A DNA stretch of 64,000 bases, taken from contig NW_024467121.1 in assembly GCF_017591425.1 (NCBI RefSeq), positions 21,588,707 to 21,652,706 on the forward strand, in the 5' to 3' direction. This DNA is from Ochotona curzoniae. Lineage: Eukaryota; Chordata; Mammalia; Lagomorpha; Ochotonidae. Under the pieces are notes generated by a model. The model saw only the letters and a list, made by a program, of their open reading frames with translations. It made no database searches and had not been told where the DNA came from. This document shows positions 11,001-22,093 of the stretch, in pieces. Position 1 is the stretch's first letter; each line of letters starts with the position of its first letter. The position numbers and the translations under genes are program-made.

Positions 11001-11297
11001 TTTAAAGATTTCTTATTTGAGAGGTATGATTACAGATCAGAGACAGAGAATCTTCTATCTACTGGTTAACTCTGTAAATGAACCAGCCAGACCTAATCTA
11101 GTTGCCTGGAGCTTCTTCTGGGTTTCCTACATGAATGCAGAGACCTAAATACTTGGGCCATCTTCCATTGCTTTTCTAGGCACATTAGTAGGGAGCTGGA
11201 CCAGAAGTGAAGTAGCTGAGGCTCACACTGGATGCCCCATATGGGATGTTTGTGTTGCAGGTAGAGGCTTAGTATCCTATACCACAATGCAGGCTCC
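11001..11297 (-). mobile_element. Lagomorph CSINE, older
   Basis: A minus-strand copy. 'tttaaagatttcttatttga' is the tail side. 'atctactggttaactctgta', 'gggccatcttccattgcttt', 'gagctggaccagaagtgaag' and 'ccccatatgggatgtttgtg' mark the body. The head ends near 'aggctccc'. Confidence 0.85.
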
Positions 11298-11427
11298 CTA
11301 TATTTAATTTTTTAAAAAAGGTTTCATTTATATTTATCAGTTCAAATTACTATCATGGAAAAATGGCTACCTCTTTGGGTTTTTGGGGGGGAGGTTGTTT
11401 TTACTCTGTAATTTCAGTCATACTTAT

Positions 11428-11700
11428 TTTTTAAAATATCGTTTTGTTAGAGACACAGAAATTCAGCCAATCAATGGGTCCCTCTTCAGATTTCCTTCAG
11501 TGCCCTAAGTTGGAGATGCGCTGAACCTGGAAACCAGTAACTCAGCCAAGGTCTTCCATGTCACTTGCAGAAACTGAACCACATGGGCCAGTTCTCCTTC
11601 CCTTCAGTGTCTACATTAGCCAGAGGCTAGAATCCAGGGGTGGGGACTGAACCCTGCTATGTGGATTATGTGTACCCCAGTCTAGTAGAACGCCCACTCC
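11428..11700 (-). mobile_element. Diverged lagomorph SINE
   Basis: Minus-strand SINE-like order with a 'tgttagagacacagaaattc' tail-side block, a 'cttccatgtcacttgcagaaac' block, and a degraded head near 11690. It is more diverged than its neighbours and may belong to the longer CSINE variant. Confidence 0.45.
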
Positions 11701-11794
11701 CTTAGACATCTTGAACAGATGTGCATGAAACTAATTTTTTGTTTTATTTGATAGAATTTTAAATACATGAAAATATCTCTAGGAACTGGAATTT

Positions 11795-12063
11795 GGGGGC
11801 TGGCATTGTAGTTAAGTGGGTAAAGCTCTCATCTTTGATGCTGGTATTCCATATGGGTACCGATTCAAGTCCTGGCTGCTACACTTCAATTCTACCTGTC
11901 TGCCTATGGCATGGGAAAAGCAGCAAAGGATGGCCCAAGTCCTGGGCCCTGCCACCCTCATGGGAGATCCAGAAAAAGCTCCAGAAATAGTTCCTTCAAA
12001 TTCATGCATGTATAAAACTGCAAGTTTTTTTTTTCTGACTTTCAAGTAAACAAATTTAAGAAA
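11795..12063 (+). mobile_element. Lagomorph CSINE, older
   Basis: A plus-strand copy with a readable tRNA-derived head: 'gggggctggcattgtagtta', 'agtgggtaaagctctcatc' and 'attccatatgggtaccgatt'. The core 'ggatggcccaagtcctgggc' follows. It is internally shortened in its 3' half and ends in 'ctttcaagtaaacaaattta'. The head wording resembles the shared lagomorph consensus more than the youngest copies do. A 177-codon minus frame overlapping it is a by-product. Confidence 0.85.
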
Positions 12064-12460
12064 TAGAAGTTGAAGTGATTTATTTTCTAAATAAATATAA
12101 ATCTGTATTATTCTGACTTCAATTTTGCCAGTATTATAATCTAACGGAGTATTTCTGATGCTGTCAGAAGTATTGGCTGCTGTTGAAGTGTTCAAAATGC
12201 TGTATTCGTACAATGCCTTACTGGCTTTCTGTATATGTAGCATTTGGTCTGGTGATGATTTATTTTTCAAAATGAAAGTTTTGATTCTGAAGTGTGAACA
12301 TGATGTGTCTTTACACCTAGCTATATATCTTTCTTGTATGGTCACACTCTCCCCGCTTTAAGTAGATGTACTATCACCACCAAACTCATCAGGCAGTGGT
12401 AGAAGAGGTAAGCGTTGGGGAGAACAGATGAGCATTGCTCAATTGGCAAGGAGATATTAT
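12064..12460. other. Unique non-coding stretch
   Basis: No gene or repeat family recognised. Confidence 0.5.
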
Positions 12461-12463
12461 TAG

Positions 12464-12487
12464 AATCTAATCTAATCTAATCTAATC
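12464..12487. repeat. Pentanucleotide microsatellite (AATCT)n
   Basis: About four and a half units of aatct in tandem. Confidence 0.85.
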
Positions 12488-12885
12488 AATATAGAGACCC
12501 ATTTTTTTGATTTTTAGGTTTCAGAATACGCTTTGAGACAGGTTTGTAGGTATGCACCAAGAAAGAAAAGGGGGAAAGGAATGCATTTGAATTTTCTCTG
12601 CAAGTACTTGTCATAAATTTCATAATCACATTATGTCAGAAGTTACTTCAGTTTGGATGTAAGCTAACCTGGAACAAACATCACTGTTCTGCATAAACTT
12701 CTGTCAGCAGAAGAGACAAATTTAATATAAAAGACAAAAGAAACCCCAAAATATTTATGCAAGGTAGATAATTTATGGCAAAGTAGATACTGTACTGAAA
12801 GGTAAGCACAACAAACAACATAACCTTATCTTATAAGCTGATTATTTGCTGATAATTTTGGCCATACATAAACACACTTATAACA
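12488..12885. other. Unique non-coding stretch
   Basis: No gene or repeat family recognised. Confidence 0.5.
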
Positions 12886-12889
12886 GTTT

Positions 12890-13212
12890 CATTTCACTTG
12901 AAACTGAAGAGATACAGCCAGAGAAAGGAATACACAAATAGGGAAAGAGAGAGGGAAAGATATTTCATACAGTGCCCTTTCCAAATGGCATCTGTGGGCG
13001 AGCTGGGTGGGCCTGAAGCTGGGCACCAGGATCTTCTGGGCCTGTGAACCGATGTGGGAAACCCCAGGATTTGAGCCGTCCTCCACTGTTTTCCCAGGCC
13101 ATCAGCAGGGGGATGGATCAGCTGTAGAGCAGATGTGACACAATTTGTCGCCCATGTGCAATGCTGGCAGTACAAGCACAGGATTAGCCTGAAATGCCAC
13201 CATGCCTCCCTC
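12890..13212 (-). mobile_element. Lagomorph CSINE, older
   Basis: A minus-strand copy. A CT/GA-rich tail-side part ('gggaaagagagagggaaaga') leads to 'tgggcctgaagctgggcacc', 'gagccgtcctccactgtttt' and 'cccaggccatcagcaggggg', then a scrambled head with 'ttgtcgcccatgtgcaatgc'. Confidence 0.75.
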
Positions 13213-13314
13213 TCACACCCTCACACATACATTTTTTTTTTAAAGGAAAGGGAAAACTTTTTGATGCTGTTATACTGTTTTACCGTACTATACCATGATT
13301 GTGAGGTATTTTTC

Positions 13315-13627
13315 TTAAAGACTTATTTTTATTGGAAAGGGAGATATACAGAGAGGAGGAGAGACAAAGAAGATTTTCCAATCGATGCTTCACTCCCCAA
13401 GCAGCTGCAACAACTGGAGCTGAGCCAATCCGGAGCCAGGAGCTTCTTCCAGGCCTCCCACACAAGTGCAGGGTCCCAAGGCTTTGGGCCGTCCTTGACT
13501 GCTTTCCCAGGCCACAAGCAGGGAGCTGGATGGGAAGTGGAGCAGCTGGGATTAGAACCGGCGCCCATATGGGATCTTGGTATGTTCAAGGCGAGGGCTT
13601 TAACCACTACGTTATTGTGCTGGGCCC
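13315..13627 (-). mobile_element. Young CSINE
   Basis: A nearly full-length minus-strand SINE of the same young type as 6789-7116: 'taaagacttatttttattgg', 'gagatatacagagaggagga', 'gatgcttcactccccaagca', 'gggccgtccttgactgcttt' and 'gcgcccatatgggatcttgg', ending at 'gggccc'. Flanks gtgaggtattttt (13301-13313) and gtgcgatatgttt (13629-13641) may be a decayed target-site duplication with three mismatches. A 131- and a 180-codon plus frame run across it and are not genes. Confidence 0.93.
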
Positions 13628-13641
13628 CGTGCGATATGTTT

Positions 13642-15345
13642 TTAAGTGGAGAGTTTTATGGTGCATATTTTTCATGAGTATTTTATTTCAGAAGCTTAAA
13701 ATTCAGTCTGTACTGAGCACTTTATGAATCAAAACCTGGAATAACTGTTGCATACTTTTCATGTTAATTTTCATTTCTATTTTGTGTGGTATATTAATTG
13801 CCACAAATTTTTGACTTTTACATTTTATAAACTCATTTGATTCTCAGGAAAATGTTGAGTCATGTCTGTGGAGTTGGATAATTATGTGCAGCAGGAGTTG
13901 TAACTATGGATCTATGTTCAGGCTTCTAGCAGCTTCTACTTACAGCAGAACAAGAGCCTGAGTTCAGTAATGGCTTTGGTTTTGGACAAGAACCATTAAC
14001 TAATCAGCAGCTGATAACAGGTTCTTAGACCACGCTTTTTCAGGAATATCGTGTAGAAGACATTGTTAGTGAACTAGCAAAGGTATATATTGAACAGAAC
14101 TGAGCTTAAGTTTACAGGCCTAGGTTAGTTTATATGTACTAATGGGACCAAAGTTCCTTAAAATGAAAATAATTTATTCCTTTTGGAGACATTTAACATT
14201 AGGAGGAGGAGCAATTTTAAGATGAGACAGGAAGATTTTAAATACCGTGAAGTCTTTGCAAAATCCAAAAATGAATATGTTAAGAATGAAGCATCTGTTT
14301 TGTGACCAGATTTTTCTTCTGTGTTTTTTTGGTTAGAGGGCATAATTCGATTATGTGGTTTGGGCAAAATTGTTAGATCATCATTTTTTTTTGTTTCATT
14401 CGCTCTAGGCTCGCTTTTCTGTGTTTTGGCTCTATTGAATGACTAACTCCAAATGCTTCAGCAGTGTTTTAATAGTTTCCTCCAACATCTATCTTCAAAA
14501 GTTGTATCTTCTCTCCCCAATAGCTGCTTCAGTTGCGAACCAGACCATAACCAGCATAATAAAACTCTTTATTCAGTTGGATTAGGGAGAAGGATACTGG
14601 TGGTGGGAGGCAGTAAAGCAGGAAAGGATATGTATCTTGGACTTGAACTTGGTGCTGGGATATTATTTACTCATAAATACTTAATTCAGTAAATAGTTAT
14701 TCAGGCTCTTCAAGGTACTGCAGCAAGTTTGTAGAAAATTGGAATTAAATATATAAGCTGCTTTTGGTGCAAATTTTAATTTTTAAATGCATAAAAGTGT
14801 GCATGCATTTAAAAATATGCTACACCAAAATAAGGCTCACATCTAATCTCATTTTTTTCCCAAAAACTTTTTAAAATACCGCAGTATGACCACCTGGATT
14901 GTTTTAGGAGAAAAAACTACCAATTTCTTTAATGCACATGTTGCAATCCAGAGCTTGTTTCTCATGATGCCTATTGTTGATTTTTTGCTGCAAGAGTATT
15001 GTAGTTCTTAATTTTGAGAAGCATTTCGCCAAACAAAAAGTCATGGTTTTAACAGAAGGAAATGAATGATTTTTTAGCATTGTGCTGGCAACACATCAAG
15101 TTTGAAGCTTGATGTCTGAGGTATTTTCTCCCAACTTGCACATACACCTTGTAATGTCATTGCCTAGTTGATACCAACATCTGGCAGTTTGTTACACAGA
15201 GCAGCTAATTTTTCAGTGTAATTCCTCTGGGGCTTGGTACAAAGAAATACACCACACAGCTGACTATGAATAGCAGCCTGAATTCAGATTAGGTATCAGA
15301 TGAGTTTACAATTCTTTATCCTTCAGACTTAAGCTGTGTACAAAA
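13642..15345. other. Unique non-coding stretch
   Basis: No gene or strong repeat is visible. A very weak MIR-like patch may lie at about 13815-13925. The 14158-14367 minus frame and the 14453-14692 plus frame show no domain. Confidence 0.45.
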
Positions 15346-15360
15346 CAGCATTTGGGCTCT

Positions 15361-15851
15361 CCCTTTCCTGGTTTGGACATGTCCTCCCTAGATGTGGATG
15401 TGAACCTGTCTGCTGACCACATGCCCATAGGCTTGGAGAAATATCTGTTTGTGGCTAGTGTCACCATTTTAGGCAAACCTGAGGAACACGCCAGCGTGAC
15501 CGTGGAGCTGGACTGCTCCCCGAAGTCCTGAGTGCAGCTGTGTCCTTCAGCGGCATAGTGGCCAATGCCCACTTTGAGTTCTTCAGTGTGGAGCTAGCTC
15601 TGGGTCAGGTCAGCAGATTTATCCTCTATTACTCCCTGGAGCCCTGACAAGTTGGCAAGCCAGTGACAGTCACGACATTTTTGTGCCTGTCACAGAGGGA
15701 CCCAAGGAGGTAGTGAATCAGTTGCCTTTTCCGGAAGGGTTGTATCACCGCAGCGCACCTCTTGCTTCACTGCAAGCAGACAGGCCAGTGACTCCCCCAC
15801 CCCTACCACCATGCTAAATAAACCAAATATACATCAAAAAACAAAAAAACC
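15361..15851 (+). pseudogene. Processed pseudogene of D-dopachrome tautomerase
   Basis: A retrocopy of DDT, a cytosolic homotrimeric tautomerase of the MIF family. The start codon at 15379 opens a frame whose residues align with the DDT N-terminus, including LEK at residues 19-21 and ILGKPE at 30-35. The catalytic N-terminal proline is replaced: codon 2 is Ser. An in-frame TGA at 15529-15531 ends the frame after 50 codons. The middle of the gene has lost sequence and shifts frame. The ELALGQ block near 15590-15608 is readable in another frame. The Trp codon of the following segment has become TGA (15645-15647). The final stop appears to be mutated to a cysteine codon. There are no introns. 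A polyadenylation signal aataaa near 15817 precedes an A-rich tail at about 15835-15850. The whole unit is flanked by a 15-bp duplication with one mismatch: cagcatttgggctct (15346-15360) and cagcatttggcctct (15852-15866). It is non-functional as a DDT enzyme. Confidence 0.92.
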
Positions 15852-15877
15852 CAGCATTTGGCCTCTGAGTTGATTTA

Positions 15878-16018
15878 TTTTTTGGTGTGTATTTTAATAT
15901 TTTTAAAATTACATTGCATTATGTGACAGTTTCATAGGCTCTGGGAATCCCCCAACCCCTCCCTGTACCCTTCCCCCATGGTGGATTCCTCCACCTTGTT
16001 GCTGTATTACATTTCAAA
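15878..16018 (-). mobile_element. Truncated lagomorph L1 3' end, antisense
   Basis: Reverse-complement L1 tail: T-rich start, 'attacattgcattatgtgac' near 15910, then C-rich 'cccccaacccctccctgtac' and 'ccatggtggattcctccacc', then 'ttgttgctgtattac'. I recognise this order from lagomorph L1 3' ends. Only about 140 bp were inserted, so it is strongly 5'-truncated. Flanking 20-bp copies ttggcctctgagttgattta (15858-15877) and a copy with one mismatch (16019-16038) form its target-site duplication. The left copy overlaps the right duplication of the DDT pseudogene. Confidence 0.85.
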
Positions 16019-16194
16019 TTGGTCTCTGAGTTGATTTAATAGTGGAGTGTGTGCAGTGGATATTTTAATAATCATGGCTAACCAAAGTGCATACTGCAAG
16101 TTATTTTTATAAAATAATTATAAGAATAAAATACAGATGTTTACCCCATGTGAGATATTATAATCATATTTAATAGTGTAAATCTTGACCAGGC

Positions 16195-16385
16195 AAATTG
16201 GTGTTTGAATTTTGGTTGAAACCCTATTGTTTGGGCATCTTCCCTGTGCTTTAGGATCTGTATCTGTAACAGAATAGTAAAAATAGCACTTCAGAAGGCT
16301 CTGGTGGGGAATTGGTAATGTTTTATGCACTTGATATGCACATTATAAAATGCCCAATAGCTGGTATTGTTGACTTTATCACGAA
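16195..16385 (+). mobile_element. MIR, sense
   Basis: The order 'ttccctgtgctttaggatct', 'gtatctgtaacagaatagta', 'aaaatagcacttcagaaggc' and 'cacattataaaatgccc' follows the MIR pattern (cctcagttt, catctgtaaaatggg, ataatagcacc, gggttgt, aagcgctcaataa). Confidence 0.5.
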
Positions 16386-17605
16386 TGAATATGTAACTTC
16401 TTGATTGTAACAAATACATAAACATACTACAGAATATGAACAGTTTATTCTTCTGTTACTTCAAGTTATTCTGAAATACTAGAGTACTGCTTCAACTTCC
16501 CCGTCCTTGATAATGACCCCATTTTGCTTTGATAGCCTTTCATCTTCCTACTCATAGATTGTCCAGTAGAAAAGTGTGTATTTATGCTATATAGAATCTC
16601 ATGTTAATAGGTTTTGTACTATCCAGCTCAATGGAGTTACATTCATTTGCTTATAATTTAAGACATTTTTACTCAATACAAAACATCATTTAATAACATA
16701 AAATGCTTAATCCTTTATTTGTACTATATAATAACTTTGAATACCTTTATTTTATTAACAAGGTTGCTATTAAAGGCTGTGTGCTTGTGAGCTGGAGATG
16801 GACATTTTGAAATTCAGTACCAGAGTTATCATGAGACTTCTTTTTTCTAAGTTGATGTTATCCTTCAAGTTCCACACCTCTTAGTTCACTGGATTCTTGA
16901 TCTCTTTTGCTAATGACTCTCTGGTTCTTGTGTGTTTCCTTTGGTATTATACTAAGGCTGTATCACTCTGGGTGCCAATATCAAGAGTAATATCAAAAGC
17001 ACTTACTACCTACTCTGACCCTGTCCAGATTATTTCTCTAGTGAGTACCTCATCTTTATTTGCAGTCTTTGCTTTAAAAATATTTTTAATTATTGTGGAA
17101 AATAAATCCTTTGTTTTCCAATCACGTTTCTCTCTTGAATCGGATTGTCTCATCAATATTAATGATCTAAGTTGAATGAAAATGCCTAACTGCTGTCTAA
17201 TTCATACTGGGCACAGGCGGTGACATAATTTTAAGAAGGTGAGGGTCCTAAATCCCTTAGGTTATTAAACAGAACCTCCCCTTCTCCATTCTCTGATTAT
17301 TTAGCCATTTACTGTCTGCACAGTCAGAAAGATTGCTTTCCAATTCTGTCTAGTCTTTTACATTTGATTGAAAACTCATCACCCAGTTACCTTCTCACAG
17401 ATGAAGTCATGCCTTTGACTTTTCTCATTTGGATAGTAAATTATAAGGGAAGTATAGTAACTTCCTTGACTGTTGCCTCTCACTCCAGTTTCATTTTTTG
17501 ATAATTTCTGTGAATTTATCCCTCTTGATTTATTCTACTTTCTATGCTCTACTGGTGATTGCTTCGTATCTGACGTTGATCACCCTGGCTCCAAGGCCAT
17601 ACGTT
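16386..17605. other. Mostly unique DNA, weak L2 resemblance
   Basis: No gene. Between about 17280 and 17600 the pyrimidine-rich wording ('caccctggctccaaggccat') resembles degraded L2 sequence, but not strongly enough to call. The frames at 16897-17175 and 17498-17788 have no recognised domain. Confidence 0.4.
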
Positions 17606-17609
17606 TCCC

Positions 17610-17872
17610 TGAGTTTAATTTATATGAAGGGCAGAGTGACAGAATGGGAGACGGGTAACACACAGAGACAACATCCATCTATCTACTATTTCACTTTGAG
17701 AGACGAAGGTCAGACTCTGTCCAGGTCTCTCATGTGTGTGACAGGTCTCAAGTACTACCTCCCTGAAGCTGGATCAGATGCAAAATAGCCAGGATTTGAA
17801 CCAGGCACTCCAAGGTGGGATGGCAGTGTCCCAAATGGTGGCTTAACTCGCTGAACCACAACATCTACTCCA
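17610..17872 (-). mobile_element. Lagomorph CSINE, longer variant, degraded
   Basis: A minus-strand copy with 'gaagggcagagtgacagaat' (tail side), 'ccaggtctctcatgtgtgtg', 'ggatttgaaccaggcactcc' and 'gtggcttaactcgctgaacc' (head side). The 'aaccaggcactcc' phrase groups it with the longer CSINE variant seen at 41283-41586. Confidence 0.7.
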
Positions 17873-18310
17873 ATTTTACCCAACTTGAATTAAAAATTAT
17901 TGATACTGTGAAAAATGAACATAATGAGATGCCATGGTCTTAATATTAGATTCATTAGATAAGACTTTTAGTGTATATAAGTTTGTATATATCATTCTGA
18001 CTGTAGCAAATACTTGTTCATGAAAATTTTTGACCTCAGAGTAAAACTGGAAAATGATTTTTTGTGATGTAGGAGGATAATACCACATTTCCCTTTAAAG
18101 ACAACTTGCTGAATTTTTGCAAGTGTTTCAACTGATAGCAAAAGTTTGAGCATACCTGTTCTGTAGTGTGGTATTCCAAGGATCACCCCAGAAATGTGCT
18201 TCTGTAGTCTGGCATATGTGAATTTTGGTTGAATAGAGATGGAGGATATTTTAATTCAAGATACATGTTGGCTTAGTAATTCCAGAAATCTGTTCAGATT
18301 GCTCCTTTAT
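17873..18310. other. Unique non-coding stretch
   Basis: No gene or repeat family recognised. Confidence 0.5.
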
Positions 18311-19060
18311 TAAAATCATATTACCAGAGCTCACTTCTGCCCTTTGGTTTATAACATCTCACCTTGTTCTGATACTCAAAGCTTTGGGACTAATTGGCCT
18401 TCCAGCAGCAGTTCCTCCCTCAGCACTCTGATTTCAGCCACCGTCTTTTTCCCAGCATAGAGTCCTACCTGAGAGACTGTATTGACAGCTAGAAACCAAC
18501 TCTGGCTAGATTAAGGAAAAGAATTAGTTGACTGAACCCTGAAGTATATTCTAGGATCAAAGAAATTCCTGGAAGCCACAACTTTGTGCCTAGCTCATTA
18601 TCTAAAATGCTGCTTTAGATACGACTGCTCCACTGATTTCCTATCACCAAGTGTCACTGCTTAAAATGTTTATTTTCCAGAATGAGCGTCTGTTGAGACC
18701 AGCATGTGCTAATCAGTTTTTAGTCATGTAGTCACTGATAGACATTCTCAGAAAAACATTACTCACCTAAGGCCATTTTTTTCATGACACAGGTCCCATA
18801 CTTTCTCCAGTTGTCTTTGCTTTATTTGTGATGTTCTAATTTTGTATCCTCTGCCTGTCAAAATCTCCTAGAACAGCTCATAATTACCCACTCTGATTCC
18901 TTTCTTCAGCGTCTGTCCAGATTCAACGTTTTCCTAAGACTCTGCAGCATGCTGCTCATTGCTTTAATTTTAGCCTTGCTGAATCTGCCTCTTGTTCTTA
19001 GTCTTATACATTTTTGTTAAACTCTTCTCTGGAATGTAAGGTACCAGAGGCCAGCTCTGG
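18310..19060 (+). mobile_element. Possible fragmented L2
   Basis: Pyrimidine-rich blocks such as 'aattggccttccagcagcag', 'ttcctccctcagcac', then 'agattcaacgttttcctaag' and 'tctggaatgtaaggtaccag' occur in the order of the L2 3' half (actggccttcttgctgttcc, then ctagaatgtaagctccatgagg). Large parts between are unrecognisable. Confidence 0.3.
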
Positions 19061-19665
19061 TTGACTTGAGAGCTTGAAGAGGATGTGTGGATTGTCGAGA
19101 AGACGGAGAGGCAGAGGAGGCATGGACTGCTATAGCATGATGCTCATAATGGACAACTCAGAAAAGTTGCCTTCTTTATTTATACATAAATCATCACAAG
19201 CTTTTGTACAACATCCAATTGTTTCATTTTTACTTCATTATAAAAGAATGATTACAAAATCAGTCCTAAAAAACATTATTTTAGCTCAGAGAAAAAAATT
19301 TTCAGCAAGCTATTACTTATTTAAACCTGCAGTGACCTGGCTGAAGCCAGGAACTCCACCATTGGCAGCACATGCAGTTGCACAGTGACAAGTGGTTTAC
19401 TGATATTCAAAATCAATTTTCACTAAACACTAACATTGCTTAAAATATCAAGAGTACAGAATTAAAAGAAAAACTCAAATGAAAGGAATTTATACAAGCA
19501 TATAACATAGATTCTTAATGCATGATCAATTATAAGATTTAATAATCACTACCTTTACCTAGTGCTGATTCAATTGATTTTTGTTCTTTTGTTAAAGGGG
19601 AGTGAAAGGGATCAGGCCATCTTAGCCAATCTACAGAGGGCCTTTACAAGAAACTTCCATTTATC
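19061..19665. other. Unique stretch
   Basis: A 104-codon plus frame (19074-19388) starts in a purine-rich patch and has no recognised domain. On the minus strand, 'aataaagaaggcaactttt' near 19155-19175 resembles a polyadenylation signal context. Confidence 0.35.
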
Positions 19666-19759
19666 TTTATAAATTGTTTTCTTTCTCTGAGTGCCAATAT
19701 AAGGTATAAGTTTTTATAAACTGTTTTCTTTCCCTAAGTATAAGTGCCAATATAAGGTA
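19666..19759. repeat. Tandem duplication of a 40-47 bp unit
   Basis: Unit one spans 19666-19705 and unit two 19713-19759. Both begin 'tttataaa', contain 'tgttttctttc' and end 'gtgccaatataaggta'. Unit two has a 7-base insert ('agtataa'). Confidence 0.9.
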
Positions 19760-22081
19760 GAAACTTTAAGCCATCTTTGGGGGGGGTCCACATTTGTCTC
19801 ACTTTAGAAGATGCCCCATATACTTTCTGCTTTCCGTGATGAGAAACCAAAATGCGTTGTATCATGTGTTGTAACAGTTCGAGGCACATGGTAAACTCTT
19901 TGTACCTCCATGTTTGCCCATCTGATCCAAGATATCAAGCCATTTCTTAAGGAAAACATTACTTATATTAGGGTAAACTTCAGGACAAAGGTGGGCACAT
20001 TACAGGATGTTTGGAGACATTGTAGGCTCAATTGTACTATTGTATGTTTTTAGTTGTACGTCATTGCCTTACATCGCTAAAGATGTTTTTATCTTAACAT
20101 GATTGATCAGTCTGAGGCATTATACCAGTTACAGGAATCATTTCACATTAGCAGAAAAACAACACCACCCTCAGAAGAATACTATGAGACATCAGAGAGG
20201 TGATTGAGTGTCCATACAATCGGGTGAGGCAGCAAAGAGGTGACCAGAGACATTTTGCTGGGCCTTGCCATGAAGCCAGAAACAGTAGCCCTGCTAACCA
20301 AGGAGCAGTGTTCATCACACACCCATGGCATACAACCCAACTGCATGGCTCCCCACAGTAAGGCATCAGTATCACATTGTACCATGCTCTGAAGAGATAG
20401 CAATAAATGTTAGGTTAGCTTAGAATTAGAGTAGTAACTTAGTTGGCCTAGTTGTGCCCTGTCATTTTGCAAGAGCTGTTTGTGAAATCACTGGTATAAT
20501 ACAGTAAGACAGGGCTTGGATGACTCAGACACTGGTGTTTGCTAACTGGGAAGGAGTAAAGCCAGTTTGGTAGCATTTTCAATATTTCAGGGAAAGGGAA
20601 ATACAGTGAAGATCCAAGGAATGGGGTTAGAGGTTAAGCTGTGGATCTGGGGCTTGCTGTATTTTACCTGTTACAGGCTCAGCCTCTGTATCTCACTGCT
20701 GTGCTGTAACCCTGGAAGAGGGGAGAACTATTATGAGTACAGATTTCTGATTTAAGTAAAATTGTAGAAGTCCTATAATCAAGGATCATAATAGTAGAGT
20801 ACAGACAGAAATAGCGAAAGCCATCAATGTTTCCTGTAAACTTCATCTTTGTCTTAGAAATGAGAATAAAAGTGAAATCAATTATCAAAACAAAATTCTT
20901 GATCTTCAGGTGCTAAGAATTTGATGTTTCTGAGTGTTGAAATGTAAAGTTTTCTTTTTTCTTTTTTTTTTTTTTTGCTTTTTAAAAATGAATTTTGTGA
21001 TTTTTTTTTTTTTTGGTAGGCTTTCTTAAACCTCTTTAACTAGAACACAAGCATGGTTTCAACACTGAATGAAAGACAAATTGAAAACATTTTTATGATC
21101 ACCATTTCAAAAAAATGGATTTTGGGTGGGAAAATATGGCTAAAAACTGGTTTATACATTAGCCTGCATTATCTGTGGTTAAATTTTGTGAATTACTGAT
21201 TTTCTGTTTAGAGTTGTGAATAATACTGTAACTTGGTCCATGAAACTTACAGTATTCATAACGAGGTAGAATCTTAAAGAATTGACATGGCTGTTGGGGG
21301 TCAGAGACCCCCGGGGGTTCATTGTGGTAGAATAAAGTTGGATTTAGGGAAATTGCTCTTCAAGTTAGGAGTGTTAGAGATTTGTCCTAAGACTGAGAAT
21401 CACATTATTAGACTCACACTTTCTACTTTAAATGTGAAGTGTTAATTCCTTGATAAGTCTCCATTTTATCATTTAATTTTTTAATAAAGTTTGTATTTCA
21501 CTTTTTTCTTCCCTTTGAGAAGGGGGTTTTATCTTGAATGTGAAGTGTCTGTTTCTTCCTTGATTAGCAGACTCTGCATCTAAGCTGTGTTCCAAAATGA
21601 TTGTTACCAGTTTTCTTATTTTTGTTTTATTGTTAGTTTTTTTCCAAAGTAAAAACAAAAGGTAATAGCTGCTGAATTTCTTGAACTTGACAGGGTCCAC
21701 GTTGTTGGTTTGTTTGGCCAGAGCAGGATTTATGAAAATCTAAAACATTAATGATGCCTGAAAGGTATGCTGCCACCCAAAGATGAATGCATTGCCTGGC
21801 CTTGTAGCAGCTTTTTGAAGATCACCGAAGTATCATTTTTTACATGTGTTCAGAGTATTGCATGAGTAATCCTTCAATGGAGACTGTATAAACCCAGTTT
21901 CATAGAACTGAAACATTCTTCTGTGCAGAAAACTGTTAATATTAGAGAGTAAAAGAAAATATACTTGAAGGTCTAGAGGGTGCAACAGAAAGCAATGTGG
22001 AAAAACCCAGAAAAAGCATGAAGGGAGTGCTCCCTTTTTATAGTATTGGAAAATATGATGTAAAAAATTAATTACATATTC
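19760..22081. other. Unique stretch with T-rich patches
   Basis: No gene or known repeat. T-runs lie at about 20951-20976 and 21001-21014. A GC-rich hairpin word lies at 21296-21318. Minus-strand frames at 20148-20375 and 20182-20403 overlap each other and show no domain. Confidence 0.45.
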
Positions 22082-22093
22082 TGAGGGTATATT

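Noticed and set aside
11812..12345. 177-codon minus-strand frame
   Set aside because: Half of it is the reverse complement of a CSINE, and the rest has no domain or splice signals.
13135..13727. Open frames of 180 and 131 codons on the plus strand
   Set aside because: They run through the antisense young SINE at 13315-13627. SINE sequence often leaves long frames by chance. No protein family is visible.
15241..15345. 5' extension of the DDT retrocopy
   Set aside because: The left target-site duplication at 15346-15360 limits the retrocopy to only 18 bases before its start codon.
19035..19200. Definite endogenous retroviral LTR
   Set aside because: A TG start at 19035 and a polyadenylation-like word exist, but no matching second end, no duplication and no internal viral genes were found. 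The 19035 region also fits L2.
19074..19388. 104-codon frame as a small gene
   Set aside because: Arginine-rich start in a purine-rich patch, no domain, and possibly within old L2 or LTR material.
20706..20720. ctggaa near 20713 as the second copy of a target duplication for an LTR starting at 19035
   Set aside because: The six-base word is too short, and the base pair before it does not form the expected CA end.
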